Program-made: the position numbers and the translations under genes | Shown here: positions 42,883-55,849 of the stretch, piece after piece | Position numbering within the stretch: position 1 is the stretch's first letter | Layout of the letters: each line of letters starts with the position of its first letter | Notes under the pieces: generated by a model | The model's database searches: none | The model's input: the letters and a program-made list of their open reading frames with translations, nothing else | Told to the model about the DNA's origin: nothing | Source: Viola odorata | Lineage: Eukaryota > Streptophyta > Magnoliopsida > Malpighiales > Violaceae | DNA: 64,000 nucleotides | NCBI GenBank assembly: GCA_963691705.1 | Contig: OY829539.1 | Span: 2,606,501-2,670,500 of the forward strand | Reading direction: 5' to 3'

Positions 42883-45357
42883 ATGATCACCAGGTCGTCC
42901 AAATCACAAATACTACCATATAATCCAGAGCTTACAAGAACGGAGACCACATATAGGAAGAGAAAACTCAGTGAACTACCATCATCAAGTTCAGATTCTG
43001 AACCTGAGAACTTATTCATAAGTTCAAACTCGGAAGGAGAGCCGGAGGAGATGGAGAACGCTGCAGAACGGACCTTGAGAGAATTCAACCAAGGGGCCGA
43101 ACAAGCCATCTTCCTTTGCATCAACTACCAACCGGTGCAGAATGATTGGTCTGTCAAGTCAAACATCATTCACAACCTAAAGAAGTTTCATGGCCATCCA
43201 TCCGAAAATCCATACAAACACCTCCAACAACTACAGTTCGAATGCGATGCATTAAAGCCACCAGGAGTTGACATCGAACGGGCCAAACTCAGGGCCTTTC
43301 CATGGTCTTTGGAGGACTCGGTAAGAAGCTGGTTTTTCAGCTTACCTCACAACTCCATCACCACTTGGTCAGAAATGGCAGCCGCTTTTCTAAAAAAATA
43401 TTGGTTAGCAAGCAAAGCAGGTGCCGCAAGAAAAAATCTGGTTGCTATACAACAAAGAGGAGATGAGTCTTTTGGAGAGTATCATCAACGATTCAAAGAC
43501 CTCCAAGAGGTCTGTCCAACTCATGGTGTGCCGGAGCAGTCTCTGATCCAGTATTTTTATGACGGCATGTCCATAAAAGATAAAGAAAGATTGGACTCGG
43601 CAGCAGGAGGAGCCTTACTAGACTTGACACCCAGTAGAGCAAGAAATCTCATCCATACCTTGGCAGATAATTGCCACCAGAATGGATCATCCAGCAGATC
43701 CACCTTATCCAACACTATCAAGGTGGAGGCAATTGAAAAGCACATGGAGGACATCTCAACCTTCATGAGAAATTTGAATTCCAACCTAGCTCAAATCCAG
43801 CAGCCACGAACGCAACAAGTAAATTTATGTGGAGTCTGCTGTCAACCAGGTCACATGACTCATGAATGCAGCTTGGTATCTGAAGGACCAAAACAAGTCA
43901 ACGCTATGCAGCAACAAGGGAAATTCTACAACAACAACAACCAACCCTACTCCAACAACTACAATCCTGGATGGAGAAACCACCCAAATTTCAGCTGGGC
44001 ACAACAACCGCAATCACAACAACCCCCCTTCGACTTTCAAAATTTTAAGCCAAGGCCACCACAGAATCAACAACCGGCTCAACTGCAACTACCCGCACCT
44101 CAACAACCACTACAAATAACCGGGCCATCATTGGAGGACACCCTGAAACAATTCATGCAAGCAACGCAGGCTATTATAGCAAACTTGGAGAAACAAGTGG
44201 GTCAACTGACCATGAATCAACAGGATACTTCCGGAAGGCTACCATCCAATACAGTTGATAATCCAAAACATGGTGTAAATGCCATAACATTGAGGAGTGG
44301 GAGGAATCTACCTGAGCGACTTAATCCTTCCCTCAACTTGGAGGAGCATTTTTCTGAACCAGAAGCTGAGGTGCTACCAGAAGTCCCGACCAAGGAGACA
44401 CAGGAAGTTCCCATCCAGCAGGAATCCCAGGTAATCCCTCCTCCCTTTCCAGCAAGGTCTTTAAAAACCAAGAAGGAAGGGGAAGAAAGGGAGATTTTAG
44501 AAATTTTCCGCAAAGTAGCCATAAATGTCCCTTTCCTTGACATGATTTCCCAAGTTCCTAAATATGCAAAATTTCTTAAAGATCTTTGTACTAATAAAAA
44601 GAAACTTGCAGGAATAGAAAGGGTCAATCTAAATGAAAATGTTTCTGCAGTCCTCTAGAAGAAATTGCCAGCAAAGTGTAAAGATCAAGGGACTTTTGTC
44701 ATTCCTTGCAAGATAGGTGACAAAAAGGTAGAAAAGGCACTGTGTGATCTGGGTGCAGGTATTAACGTTATGTCCCTCTCTACTTTTAAAACTTTAAATA
44801 TTGGATCTCTCAAGGAAACAAGGGTTGTTATACAACTCGCGGATAGATCAATCATATACCCAAAGGGAGTAATGGAAGATGTGCTAGTCCAGGTAAACGA
44901 TTTTATTTTTCCAGCTGATTTTTACATTGTGGATATGCAAAATGAGGATACCACTAAGGCTACTGATGTGTTACTTGGGAGACCATTTTTAAGAACGGCC
45001 AAAGCAAATATAGATGTGTACAATGGATGTTTAACTCTTGAGTTTGGTGAAGAAACTATAAAGTTTAATATGTACGACTCCATTAAATTTCCAAATGAAA
45101 TACACAGTGTAAACTTTATGGATATTATCGATCCAGCCATTGATGGTATCTATGAGCTTAATTATACTGACCCTCTGGAATATGTTCTTAGCAAAGGTCT
45201 ATCTAGGTACATGTTGGCAGAAATAGAGAACACATTCACAATCAAGTCAGAAATTTGGGAATCTGTTCTAGAACTGGACGCGCTCAAATCAGGTAATTCA
45301 AAGACACTGGATTTATTAGAAAAACGTTGCAAGACCACCTCAAGTACTCTTTCCTAG
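42883..45357 (+). pseudogene. Element C gag-protease
   Basis: Starts at ATG 42883 (MITRSSKSQILPYN), about 35 nt after the primer site. Gag domain: NDWSVKSNIIHNLKKFHGHP, KLRAFPWSLEDSVRSWFFSL and ERFKDLQEVCPTHGVPEQ-type spacing. An intact CCHC-like knuckle follows (CGVCCQPGHMTHEC), then a Gln/Asn/Pro-rich linker and NPKHGVNAITLRSGRNLPER. A TAG at 44656-44658 replaces the Gln seen in B and D. The protease follows: KALCDLGAGINVMSLSTFKT and LLGRPFLRTAKANIDVYNG, with D-L-G-A typical of Athila. The frame is shifted by one base near 45330, where the RT linker begins. The protein would assemble particles and cleave the polyprotein. Confidence 0.9.
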
Positions 45358-46565
45358 GTCAAGGAAAGAACCTACCGGTAATAATTTCCAATAAGTTGAC
45401 CGAGTTAGAGGAAGATAAGCTTTTGAGAGTTCTGCGAGAATACAAAGAAGCAATCGGCTGGACTATAGCTGACATCAAGGGAATCAATCCTGCAATCTGT
45501 ACACACAAGATACATATGGAGGAAAATAGTAGGACCGTACGACAACCTCAGAGAAGGCTAAATCCTCCAATGATGGAAGTGGTAAAAAAGGAGATACTTA
45601 AGCTACTATCCGCAGGTATAATCTATCCAATCTCTGATAGTTCTTGGGTAAGTCCCGTACAGGTTGTTCCAAAGAAAATAGGAATCACGGTCGTGAAAAA
45701 TAATGACGGACGATTGGTGCCCACAAGAGTTCAAAACGGATGGAGGGTGTGTATCGATTATAGGAGGCTTAACAATGCAACAAGAAAAGATCACTTTCCC
45801 CTTCCTTTCATCGACCAAATGTTAGAACGACTCACGGGTAAATCTCATTATTGTTGTCTTGATGGATTTTCTGGATTTCACCAAATTAAGAAAAGACAAC
45901 ATTTACTTGCCCCTTTGGCACGTTTGCTTACAAAAGGATGCCTTTTGGATTATGTAATGCGCCAGCGACATTTAAAAGATGTATGGAAGTTCGCTCTTTT
46001 CTTGGCCATGCAGGTTTTTACAGGAGATTCATCAAGGAATTTTCAAAAATAGCAGAACCTATGTGCAAACTTCTCCAGAAAGATGTAGAGTTCCATTTTG
46101 GAGATGACTGTAAAAAGGCGTTCGACCTGCTAAAAGAAAAGTTGGTCACAGCTCCAATAATCCAAGCACCTGACTGGACACTACCTTTTGAACTTATGTG
46201 CGACGCAAGTAACTCTGCTGTGGGAGCTGTCCTCGGCCAAAAGAAAGGGAAGGATCCGCATGTGATATATTACGCCTCCAGGATGCTCGATGACGCTCAG
46301 AAAAACTACACTACCACTGAGAAAGAACTGTTTGCAATTATTTTTGCCTTAGATAAATTTCGATCATATCTTTTGGGAACTAAGGTGATTATATACTCTG
46401 ATCATGCAGCTCTTAGGTATCTCTTGACAAAGAAGGAAGCAAAACCAAGGTTAATCAGATGGATACTTCTTCTCCAAGAGTTCAATATAGAAATAAGAGA
46501 CAAAAAGGGCAAAGAAAATCTGGTAGCAGACCACTTGAGTAGAATACCCATGGAAGCCCAATTGA
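45327..46565 (+). pseudogene. Element C reverse transcriptase (active site deleted) and RNase H
   Basis: Begins HLKYSFLGQGKNLPVII, then GWTIADIKGINPAICTHKIH, GWRVCIDYRRLNNATRKDHF and LDGFSGFHQI. A 19-nt deletion then removes the equivalent of PIAPEDQ and shifts the frame. [16 protein letters not shown] follows, and the sequence jumps directly to [15 protein letters not shown]. Compared with element B about 91 codons are missing, including the FMDD catalytic box. RNase H is complete ([50 protein letters not shown]). This element cannot copy its own RNA. Confidence 0.88.
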
Positions 46566-47917
46566 ACCCAGTCAAGGAGGACTTTCCAGATGAGCATCTA
46601 TTCCTAGCCCAGGTGAAGAATCCGTGGTACTCTGAAATTGCAAACTACGTGGCTACAGGTAAATTTCATGGTAAATTCTCCCCTCATGAAAAGGAAAAAA
46701 TTAAAAGGGATGCAAGGTACTATATTTGGGATGATCCATACTTATGGAACATCGGGAAAGACCAAGTCATCAGGAGGTGCGTGCTTGAAAATGAAATACC
46801 ATCCATTCTAAAATTTTGTCATTCCTATGCATGTGGGGGCCATTTTGGTCCAAAAAGAACTGCGCTGAAAGTTCTAGAATCAGGTTTTTTCTGGCCTACT
46901 TTGTTTAAAGACAGTTATATTTTCTGTAAAACTTGTTCTAATTGTCAAAAGACTGGTAGTATTAGTTCCAGAAATCAAATGCCACTAACCCCTATTTTAG
47001 TTTGTGAAATCTTTGATGTTTGGGGGATAGATTTTATGGGACCATTCCCTAATTCAGGAGGAAACATGTACATCATCCTCGCCGTAGACTACTTGTCCAA
47101 ATGGGTGGAAGCTAAAGCCACCAGGACTGACGATGCTAAGACAGTGGTCTCATTTTTGAAAACTAACATCTTAAACAGGTTTGGGGTGCCGAGAGCAATC
47201 ATAAGCGATAGAGGGACTCATTTTTGTAACAGAGTAGTCGCTTCTCTATTTGCAAGTTACAACACCACACATAGAGTCTCAACAGCTTACCATCCCCAAA
47301 CCAATGGACAAGCAGAAGTTTCAAACAGAGAGATCAAATCTATTCTGAGCAAGACAGTAGGACCTGAAAGAAAGGATTGGAGCCAGAGGTTAGATGATGC
47401 CTTGTGGGCATACAGAACAGCATACAAAACACCAATTGGTACCACTCCCTATAAGCTAGTCTATGGAAAATCTTGTCACCTACTAGTAGAGATGCAACAC
47501 CGAGCTTTCTGGGCCATAAAACAGTGCAACATGAACCTAACAACCGCTGGTTTACAGAGAAAATTACAAGTACAGGAGCTGGAAGAACTAAGGAACAATG
47601 CATATGAAAATTCGACAATAATCAAGGCCAAAGCTAAAGTCTACCACGACAAGATCATCAACACCAAAATGCTAGTTGTTGGACAGAGAGTTCTTTTATT
47701 CGCTTCAAAATTTAGAATTTTGTCTGGTAAACTTAAATCTAGGTAGACCAGTCCTTTTACTATTACTAACGTTTATCCTCATGGTGCAGTAGAAATACAA
47801 GATCCACAAACCAAGAGGATCTTCAAAGTAAATGGTCAAAGGCTCAAGCCCTTCTACGAAGGATTCAAGGAACACACAGTGGAGAGCGACACATTCCACA
47901 TACCTCCTTCGATTTGA
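46566..47917 (+). pseudogene. Element C integrase
   Basis: Zinc finger intact ([11 protein letters not shown]...CKTCSNC). Core D-D-E triad present: [27 protein letters not shown] and [16 protein letters not shown]. The C-terminal domain is interrupted by TAG at 47744-47746 where B has Trp (KSKW). Coding continues as PFTITNVYPHGAVEIQDPQ and [11 protein letters not shown] to the natural end near 47917. Otherwise well preserved. Downstream lies GCTTGGGAGGCAACCCA (about 47958-47974), a short conserved sequence seen after pol in related plant elements. Confidence 0.88.
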
Positions 47918-49419
47918 AAAATAGTGAAGTCGAGCCTACGACTATAAACAATGGCGCTGCTTGGGAGGCAACCCATGTGTTGATTTATTTTCCTTTATTA
48001 TTTGTGTGCTTTTATTTTTATTTTTATCTTATAATCTCTTACTCATTTTCCTCTCAGAACAGTAAGGTGAAGCACCTACTCCTCGAAATACTTGCCAAAT
48101 CTTTCCAACCCTACCATCTACCCCACCAACATACGTTCTCCAGGTTTTATCTTTCTTTTTCTCTCTTTTATTGATTTTTTGCCCTTGTATGCGCCCCTTC
48201 ACATTGAGGACAATGTGTCCAATAAGTGTGGGGGAGCACTTTCTTGTTTATACGTGTTTTTGGGCATGTTTTCATAAAATCTTCAATTTTTTTTGCAATC
48301 TCATGGTCTACTTCAGAAACCATGAGACAAACCATGAGAAACTGCAAAGTTAATTTTCAACGAAATCAACGTTATATGGCCATAAGGGTGGTCATGAGAT
48401 AAATAAATAAATAATAAAAAAATATTCCTTTTTGTTTTAATTCATGCATATGTAAAAATTTCTTTTGTTTTGCACCATTTTTACTAATTGACATCTCCAA
48501 ATTTTAAAACCACATGAATACTTAACTGTCCAATTCAACTCTGTAATAATAATAAGTTTTAATACTGTATGTGTATTTATCCATATAGATATATGATTAG
48601 TACTGCTGAAACCTAAGAAATGAATTATTGGAACATAAATTGTTTTGTCTTTCCTAAACCTAAGGAAAAATAGTCCTAATCCACATATTGCTGTCAGTTT
48701 TTAATTTTTACTGCATGAGTCTTTAATTTTAAATGCATGAATGTATGAGTTGTTAGTCCCTCACCATGCCCTCCTGGATTGCACGGTGTTGGTGGTTCGG
48801 CACCATTACCCCATTATTGGAAAAACTTCCGGTCGGTTGATGTGCTAACTCCATACTCCGGACCGAAAATAGCACATTTGATGAGGGGCTATGTTTATTT
48901 AATTATTGTTGGAAATGTGGAAAGGAAAGTGCACAGCACAAGGGAAAAGAAAGAAAAGAAAATAAAGGCCTTAGGAGTTGGTGTGCCCAAACGCCTAAAA
49001 TAAATAAATAAATTTAAAAATATATATATATATATATATAAAATAATAAAAAATAATAAAAAAAATTAAAAAAAATGGAAAGAGGAAAGAATTGACGGTG
49101 TTTTATGCTTTAAAAATTTAAATTTCTGCATGATTGCTTGAGTTAAGATGTGTGAGAGTCAGCAGTAGTATGTGGATTCCATAAAGGAAAAATAAATCTG
49201 TTGTTCCAGTAGATTCGTATTTTAGATGTACAGCATGCTATTATACCACTATATGGATGTTTATACATATGTTGTATTGATAACATTTTACTATTACTTA
49301 GTTAACCTTGGACTTTGGAGTATCTATATGGATTTAAACGAGGAGTGTTTTTGATAAAAAAATGTGTGTTTTATTTTCAACAATACTTGGGGACAAGCAT
49401 TGGTTAAGTGTGGGGGATT
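47918..49419 (+). other. 3' non-coding region and polypurine tract of element C
   Basis: No gene, and no ATHILA ORF. CATTGAGGACAATGTGTCC and AAGTGTGGGGGAG at about 48200-48236 form the Athila 3' signature. A second AGTGTGGGGGATT at 49407-49419 abuts the 3' LTR and is the polypurine tract. Simple repeats lie at 49005-49070. Confidence 0.75.
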
Positions 49420-50944
49420 TGATTGATTGATTATTTTGTACAAATTTATTATCTCTTTTAGTCATAATCGAGGTAAAGATACTACTAATTTGAGTCTATT
49501 TTCTCCTTTTTCTAGAAATATACTTAAAGGATCAAAAGAGGAAAAAGGACGAAATGGCTTAAAGAAATAAGCAAAAACAATCGATCAAGTTACGAAGGTG
49601 AAAATCGAAATCGAAGCAATCTCATGGGTGCTGAAAATTCAAAGGAGATACCTCAAATTGGGCCAGCACTATTCATCCAGGCACTATTCATCTGTCACTA
49701 TTGGCCCAACACTATTTATCCAGCACTATTCATCTGACACTATTGCCCTGATACTATTCACATGGCACTATTCATACGGCCCATATCCAAATGAACCAAA
49801 CTTCATCTTCTTCCTTCAACCATTCCACGCAAATGTGCAAAACTTCCAAATCCAAAATCAAATACCTTCCACATTCAAAAACAATTGGCCATCTTTGAAC
49901 CAACAAATCAAAGATTCAAGATTTTCCCAAACAACCGGCCAAATGGATCAACAAAATCAGCCACCTACTACGCCACAAAATCCGGTCAAATTCACACCGG
50001 AAATCAACTATTTCAAGGATGGAAATTACAATAAAACTAGCCCACGAATTGCTATAAATAGGCTTGTATTCTCAACCTTTGGAATCATCCAATCTTGCAT
50101 CGAATCAAGCAAGAGGCAGAAGAGAGCAAGAAAGGGTGAGGAGAGAGAAATAAATAAAAGTGTGTATGTAATAAAAGAGTGAGAGAGAAAATAATGTGGA
50201 GGAAGATGCAGGATTATTTATAGTCTCGAGCCTACTTCTATCGGTTATCTCTTTCCTTTCTCAATTTTCCTACTTTTATTAATTTTTATATTTTATATTT
50301 TGATTGTTATTTTTATTATGTATTCTAGCTAACTCTTTCGTTCTTGGTAGAGATTAAAAAGTTCATAATTCATATTATTGTGAGATCTAATTGCTCTTTA
50401 TAAAAATTATCTTTGTATTTATTCTCTTTCTAAATTAATGCCAATTTATCCTTGTTATATTTAGGTCTGATCACCCTAGATTTTAATCTAGATAATTACA
50501 GTTAGTTCTAATAACTTTGGGTCTACATTGTTAAAAGAACGCAGTAAACAACTAATAGATTACAGGCATAATACTTGCTATTTGAAATTAGAGAAAGAGA
50601 ATAATTAGGTTTATAGGGACAAGTGAACCGATCTCTAAGCCTAGAGAAGTCTCTCCCTATTTTTATCAATCGACTAGTTAAATCCTATAAGTGAACCTTA
50701 GGATTGCTGGAAGATTAGGGTCCTTAATAGAGAGTGTCTTTAAGTGACTTGATACAGGAGGAGAGTAGGAAGTCTAAGTGAACCTGATTTCTATAGCTTC
50801 TCTCCAAAAAATGATTTTAAATATATTTGCATAAATGATCAATAATATTGAATTATGACCTTATAAGATCTCTACCAGGAATTTTTAATTTATTGTTTCA
50901 TAACTCTTCACTTGTTATCCAGTAATTGTATTTTTCACTTTTTA

Positions 50945-50976
<32 letters not shown>

Positions 50977-51131
50977 TTCAAATTGAACTATCAACAATTC
51001 CCCTTTGTTATTATTTTTGTCATCTTTATAAGAAAACTGAAGTTAGACTAACCGTCCCTGAGGATCGAACCTCTTACCACTGTACACAAGTGTTAAGTTG
51101 TATTTATTTTTGACGGATTCGACACCCATCA
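49420..51131 (+). repeat. 3' LTR of element C
   Basis: 1712 bp, about 99% identical by eye to the 5' LTR. TATA box at 50053-50060. Confidence 0.96.
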
Positions 51132-51136
51132 AGGGT
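51132..51136. repeat. Target site duplication, right (element C)
   Basis: AGGGT, identical to 41095-41099. Confidence 0.95.
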
Positions 51137-52671
51137 TTTTCTACGTCGAGGCCTAGATGCTGTCGAGGGGGTAAGACATAGCCACCGCGAAGAGTCACAG
51201 CACATACATTGTGCTTTGGGTTGGCCTCAGTCTGCCCAGGCAATCTGCCTTTGTTTTTCAATTCTTTCATGTCTGCGGCCATGATGCCCATTTGTTTTTG
51301 TAGATCAGACATGACGCTCATTTGTTTTTGTAGATCAGTGATGACGTTCCTATAGTGAGCTACCTCATCAACCGGTGGGGTAGACGAAGTGGAGGTCTGG
51401 CCCTGATTGGATTGATAGAAAGATTGTTGGTTGTTGGGAGGGGTAGATCTAGGCTGGAAGTTTTGGACGTTGAAAGATGGCTGGGCCTGATTCATGTACT
51501 GATTATGCTGTGGAGGTTGTCCAGGGCTAGACGCTTGCTGATGGCTGGCCCAACCGGAGTTTGGTGGTCTCCACACCTGATTGTAATTTTGTCCGTATGG
51601 GGCCTGATTGTAATTTCCCATGGCGTTGATACTTTGGATCTCATCAAGGATATAGGGGCACGCATCTGTAGGATGATCGGTCAAGTTGTAAATCTGACAG
51701 GCCTTGACCTGAACTAACTGTCCAGGGGCCATGTTCTGAAGCATGCCCATCATAGCGGTCAATTGGGTCTGCATCGCAGCCACTTGGGCATCTTGCCCTG
51801 GATGATTGCTTTCCTCGGGTATGCAATTTCTTGCCATTAACTCTATGGTGGCCTTCGCGGCGGCAGGGGTGAGTCTTGTGATAGCACCACCAGCAGCGGC
51901 GTTGAGCAATGCCTTGTCACGAGCTTTGAGACCTTCACAAAAATATTAGATGAGGGCGTGCTCGGTAAGGTTGTGTGAGGGGCACATGGCTTGCATCTTT
52001 TTGTAGCGCTCATGGTACTGGCCAAAATCTTCTTCTTTCCTCTGGACTATAGACACCAATTGCTTGCGAGTTACATTAGCCATTTCTGATGGGTAATATT
52101 TTTCGGTGAAGGATTTTGACATTTCAGCCCAAGAATTGATGGAATTTGGGGGTAGATCATAGAACCAGTCTAGGGCATCATCTTTCAAAGACCACATGAA
52201 GGCTCGGAGCTTGGCGTGCTCAATACTGACATTGGCTGGCTTCATGGCGTCGCAAACAGAGTGCAATTGCTGAAGATGGCGGTGAGGATTTTCCTTTGGA
52301 ACGCCACGGAAGAGGGGTAGATGGTGCATGAATGCGGACTTGAGCGTCCAATCATGAGGAACAGTGGGCCAAACGATACAAGTGTTGGGTGTTTCAGGGG
52401 CACCATTGAGGTCCTCAATGGTCTGCGGAGGATTGTCGATATTAGGATGGTCTGCCATATTGAATATCTCGGGGTAGACAACCGCTGGGTTGTCGAGGTC
52501 AGGATGAAGATGATTGTCGGGACCGGTCTGACTAGAAGTTTGACTGTCGAGGGCAGGACGAGGAATTACTCGGCGAGAGGTTGCTCCTCCGGCCTGTCTT
52601 CGAAATTCTCTCTCTGTCTTTGTGAGTTCTTGGTCAAGGGGTAGAAGGTCTGGTGCAGATCTCCTGGTCAT
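51137..52671 (-). pseudogene. Element D gag, N-terminal part (before insertion of C)
   Basis: ATG at 52671 (MTRRSAPDLLPL). Gag domain: DWTLKSAFMHHLPLFRGVPK, KLRAFMWSLKDDALDWFYDL and SFTEKYYPSEMANVTRK. A TAA at 51946-51948 stands where B has Gln. The frame continues (LLNAAAGGAITRLTPAAAK) with a knuckle relic (ACQIYNLTDHPTDACPY, first Cys pair altered), then a Gln/Pro/Asn-rich linker and NPKHNVCAVTLRGGY. It ends at the insertion point of element C. The remaining gag-protease part lies at 39770-41094, and the two halves meet in the same frame once C and one duplication copy are ignored. Confidence 0.88.
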
Positions 52672-52707
52672 ACAAGTAAAAGAAAGAAAATTAGTCCGTA
52701 AACACTA

Positions 52708-52725
52708 TCCCCGGCAACGACGCCA
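52708..52725 (-). other. Primer binding site of element D (tRNA-Asp type)
   Basis: The plus strand reads TCCCCGGCAACGACGCCA, one mismatch from the tRNA-Asp 3' end and 5 nt from the LTR. Confidence 0.9.
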
Positions 52726-52730
52726 AAATT

Positions 52731-54321
52731 TGACGCGCCGTCGAAACGCGCGTCAAAAGTAATAAAATATTTCCTGATAGGCTAGATGCACAAATTAATG
52801 TATATAGCGGCAAGTCAGGGTCGAACCACAGGGAAAATGAAGGACTAAATTTAATCTTGCCCTAAATGTATGATGAGGATGAAAATGCAACAGACATAAA
52901 AGTAACACAAGAGGGGGGGGGGGGGGGGGGGGGGTTTGGTTGGTCTAGACGAATCTAGCCAACGATGGCAGTTGATGTTGAGACAGAGAATAAAAATGCA
53001 AATAACAAGTAATAATAGACAAACGAAATAATGAAATAAAAGGGAACGAAAATAAAGCAAGAGAATATCAATAAAAATGGTAAAGACTAACAAGTGTAAT
53101 AAAGATAATAACAAAGTAAGTAAAGATAATAAATCAGATAAAAGGAGAAATCTTAGCAGGGGTAGACGGCGGATTGCGTCGAGGTCTAGTCGGTCATCGG
53201 TGCAAGGATAGACTGCGTTCACGCCATAGACGTGCTATAGGAACCCTGTTTTCACGTGGATTCCCTACTTCTCTTCTTAAGAGAAGTCACTCCTAAGGTA
53301 CGCTTATGAGAGTGGCCGTGACACTGTGCCCAAGGTACGCTTATGGGTCATACACACAGGCCCGTGAAGTGGAGAGAAGACACGTCTAGGGCTAGACACT
53401 GAGAAGTCTGCCCTAACCGGTTTCTTGCCCTAGCCAGATTGGACCAAACGACATGATGACTCTAGACCACGTGTCTACTCTATTCCATGGCCTCACGTTA
53501 GTTATTACCATGGAAATGATAATATTCATGAGAAACATGCAAATAGGTGATCAAACTACCAACAAATCTCACACGAAATGATAATAAAATGGCAAGAAAA
53601 CGGATACAACAATGAACACGTTTTAAGAACACTTTGACCTCCCAACTATCCTCTTGCAATCCTTAAAACACCCCTGCCAAGACTAAGAGATTTAGCCACT
53701 CATGCTGGAAATCATGCACAAGATAGATGGAGAAAGCAACATAAACAGAGAAGAGGTGCAGATGAAAATGAAAATCCGGATTAAAAACTAATTGGAGCTT
53801 GGGTCTCCAATTTCTGGAAAAATAAAGGAAGAACAAATCCCAATGTTAGAGAGGTGGCTACAATGATTGAAAACCCTAAAAAGATGAAAAATATACTAAA
53901 GAGTAACCCCCTTTTAACCTAAAGTTAAGGTTCTATATATAGCCTAACAACCCCACTAGGGGACAAAATGGTATGGAGGAATATTCTCTGATGAGCTGGA
54001 TGATTTGCACATGGAATCTCGCTAGAATCTTTTTAGCATTTTTTGGCCAAGCGTCATTCGGAAAGAAACACGCACGTGCTTCGTCTAGGCCGACATAAGA
54101 TCTCATCTAGGCCCCGACGGTAGGTCTCGACGACAAAACTGCGTCTAGGGCTCGACGATGAAAGATCAGCAAAAATGCATCCAAATGGCGCGCTTTTCAG
54201 CAAGTTTTTCCCTCTAGTCCAAATCTACAAAGTGGTTGGAAAACAAACCAAATTAGTAGTATCAAGTGTGAAATTAGACCTAAAAGAGAGGGAAAAATAT
54301 GCATAAAAAGGCATCATATCA
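52731..54321 (-). repeat. 5' LTR of element D
   Basis: 1591 bp, about 98% identical by eye to 34903-36500. The G run is shorter here (G22, 52913-52934). Confidence 0.95.
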
Positions 54322-54326
54322 ATGTA
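54322..54326. repeat. Target site duplication, right (element D)
   Basis: ATGTA, identical to 34898-34902. Confidence 0.95.
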
Positions 54327-55849
54327 CTACTTGGGCTAAAAAGAAGGAAAACAAAAACAAATCCCCACGTTTTTTGAAACCTTTTAAATCAAAGCATTCA
54401 TCATTTTGCGTTCATTAGAAATTGTATGAGCATACGAGATTTTGTCTATTAACTGTTATATCCATGACACGTTTAGATGTAAGCAGTCACAAACATGTCC
54501 CTGTGAGTATTTTGGGCCTTCACGCCTTGTTTCTTTCATGAGTGTAAAATGCTAAACTAGGTGCTAGTTAGATTTGCATAATATCCAGGGTACATGAACT
54601 ATCAGACATGGGATAGCGGTAAGATGACGGGGGACTTTTCTTTGCTCTTCTTCCACATTTTCATTTTTTAACCTTTTTACCCCCAAAACACATATTTTGT
54701 ACACCATGTACAACTTTATCAAACACCCAAAAGATTTTTAACCAAGTGAGTTAGTGCTCGACTGGGACCGCCAAATTGGAGTTACACGTCAAGCAAGGGG
54801 ATGACAAGGGAGCCCTTAGAGGACTACTGACGAATCAACGCCAAAAGAAGGTCAAATAAAACATGACATGGAGGCCTCTGCCAAAGACAGAGAGGAGGAT
54901 AGACCAAACAAAAATTGCACTTGCTTCACTTGCTATTAGTACCTACAAGAAAAAAGAGGGGAAACGAAAGAGAGAAAACAAAAAAAAAAAAAAAGGAAAA
55001 AAAGAAGAGAGGGGGAAATAAGGAAAGAGAAAAATGAAAAAGGGAAAAAGAGAAGAAAGAAATACAAAGAAAAGACGTCTCAAGAACCACCAAACCAATA
55101 AAAATGGAAGCAAGTGCAAAAAAAAGAAAAAGAGAAGTCAATCAAGATCGCAAGGATGACCATGAAGAAGAACGCCTTAACAAAAGAAGAAAAATTCATG
55201 TACTTTGCTCTTCGCCACAATCAAATCGTCAAGTATCGTTCACCGCAGTTTGTCCTCATCGGAATCAGTAGTCGAGCACAAACTCATTAAAACCTTCTCG
55301 CCAAAAAACACCCAACACTTTCTTTTACAAATTCCTCTTTCTTTTCTCCCTCGCAAAGTCCTTTCGATTATTTGCAGACACATGCATGTGCATCTTCATT
55401 TGAAGTCTATTCACTCGGATTGACATTGCAAATATAGTTTTTGTGCTATGTTTATTGCATTTTTAAGAGTGTAAACACATAGCCCTATTTTCTGAGCGTG
55501 AGCGCAAACACTAATATCTGGTGAGGATTGCTTACTGCTACATGTCATGGGAAAGTCTTGTTCTTGAGGTCGTTATTTCTTGAACATTACGCAGACGCTA
55601 TTTAGACTTGTATCAATCATGTTTATATAACGAAAACTGAACAAACATTTTTCAAAGAATATGCTTGAATTGTCTCTTAAACAAAGAGGTCGTTTTCGGT
55701 CCAACAAAAGACTTGGGGGCAAGCCGAGGTTTAAATGCAGGAATATTTGATATTTCTCACATAGGTCGTTTGCTCTCTCTTTTTCTATTTGTTGCTGCTT
55801 CGTGCTTGTTCCTTCCTATTTGCAGGATACAGATACGCTTTGATGGAAT

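Larger units (their letters stand above)
41100..51131 (+). mobile_element. Element C: complete Athila-type retrotransposon nested in element D
   Basis: Plus strand, 10,032 bp: 5' LTR 41100-42826, primer site 42832-42849, gag-protease, RT-RNase H-integrase, 3' non-coding region, polypurine tract, 3' LTR 49420-51131. A perfect 5-bp duplication AGGGT flanks it (41095-41099 and 51132-51136), and it interrupts element D's gag. The LTRs differ at roughly 18 positions over 1.7 kb by eye, apart from a TA microsatellite. Two nonsense codons, a frameshift and two RT deletions make it non-autonomous. Confidence 0.96.
34903..54321 (-). mobile_element. Element D: complete Athila-type retrotransposon with deleted pol, interrupted by element C
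   Basis: Minus strand. The 3' LTR is 34903-36500, the 5' LTR 52731-54321, the primer site 52708-52725, and the polypurine tract 36501-36515. A perfect 5-bp duplication ATGTA flanks it (34898-34902 and 54322-54326). Without element C and its duplication it is about 9.4 kb. Gag and protease are present. RT, RNase H and most of integrase are missing, so it would depend on another element's enzymes. By eye the LTRs differ at about 30 positions in 1.6 kb (about 2%). Confidence 0.95.

Noticed and set aside
47914..48174. 86-residue frame after element C integrase
   Set aside because: It overlaps the end of pol and the conserved GGGAGGCAACCC sequence, then becomes low-complexity Phe/Tyr-rich translation of a T-rich region.
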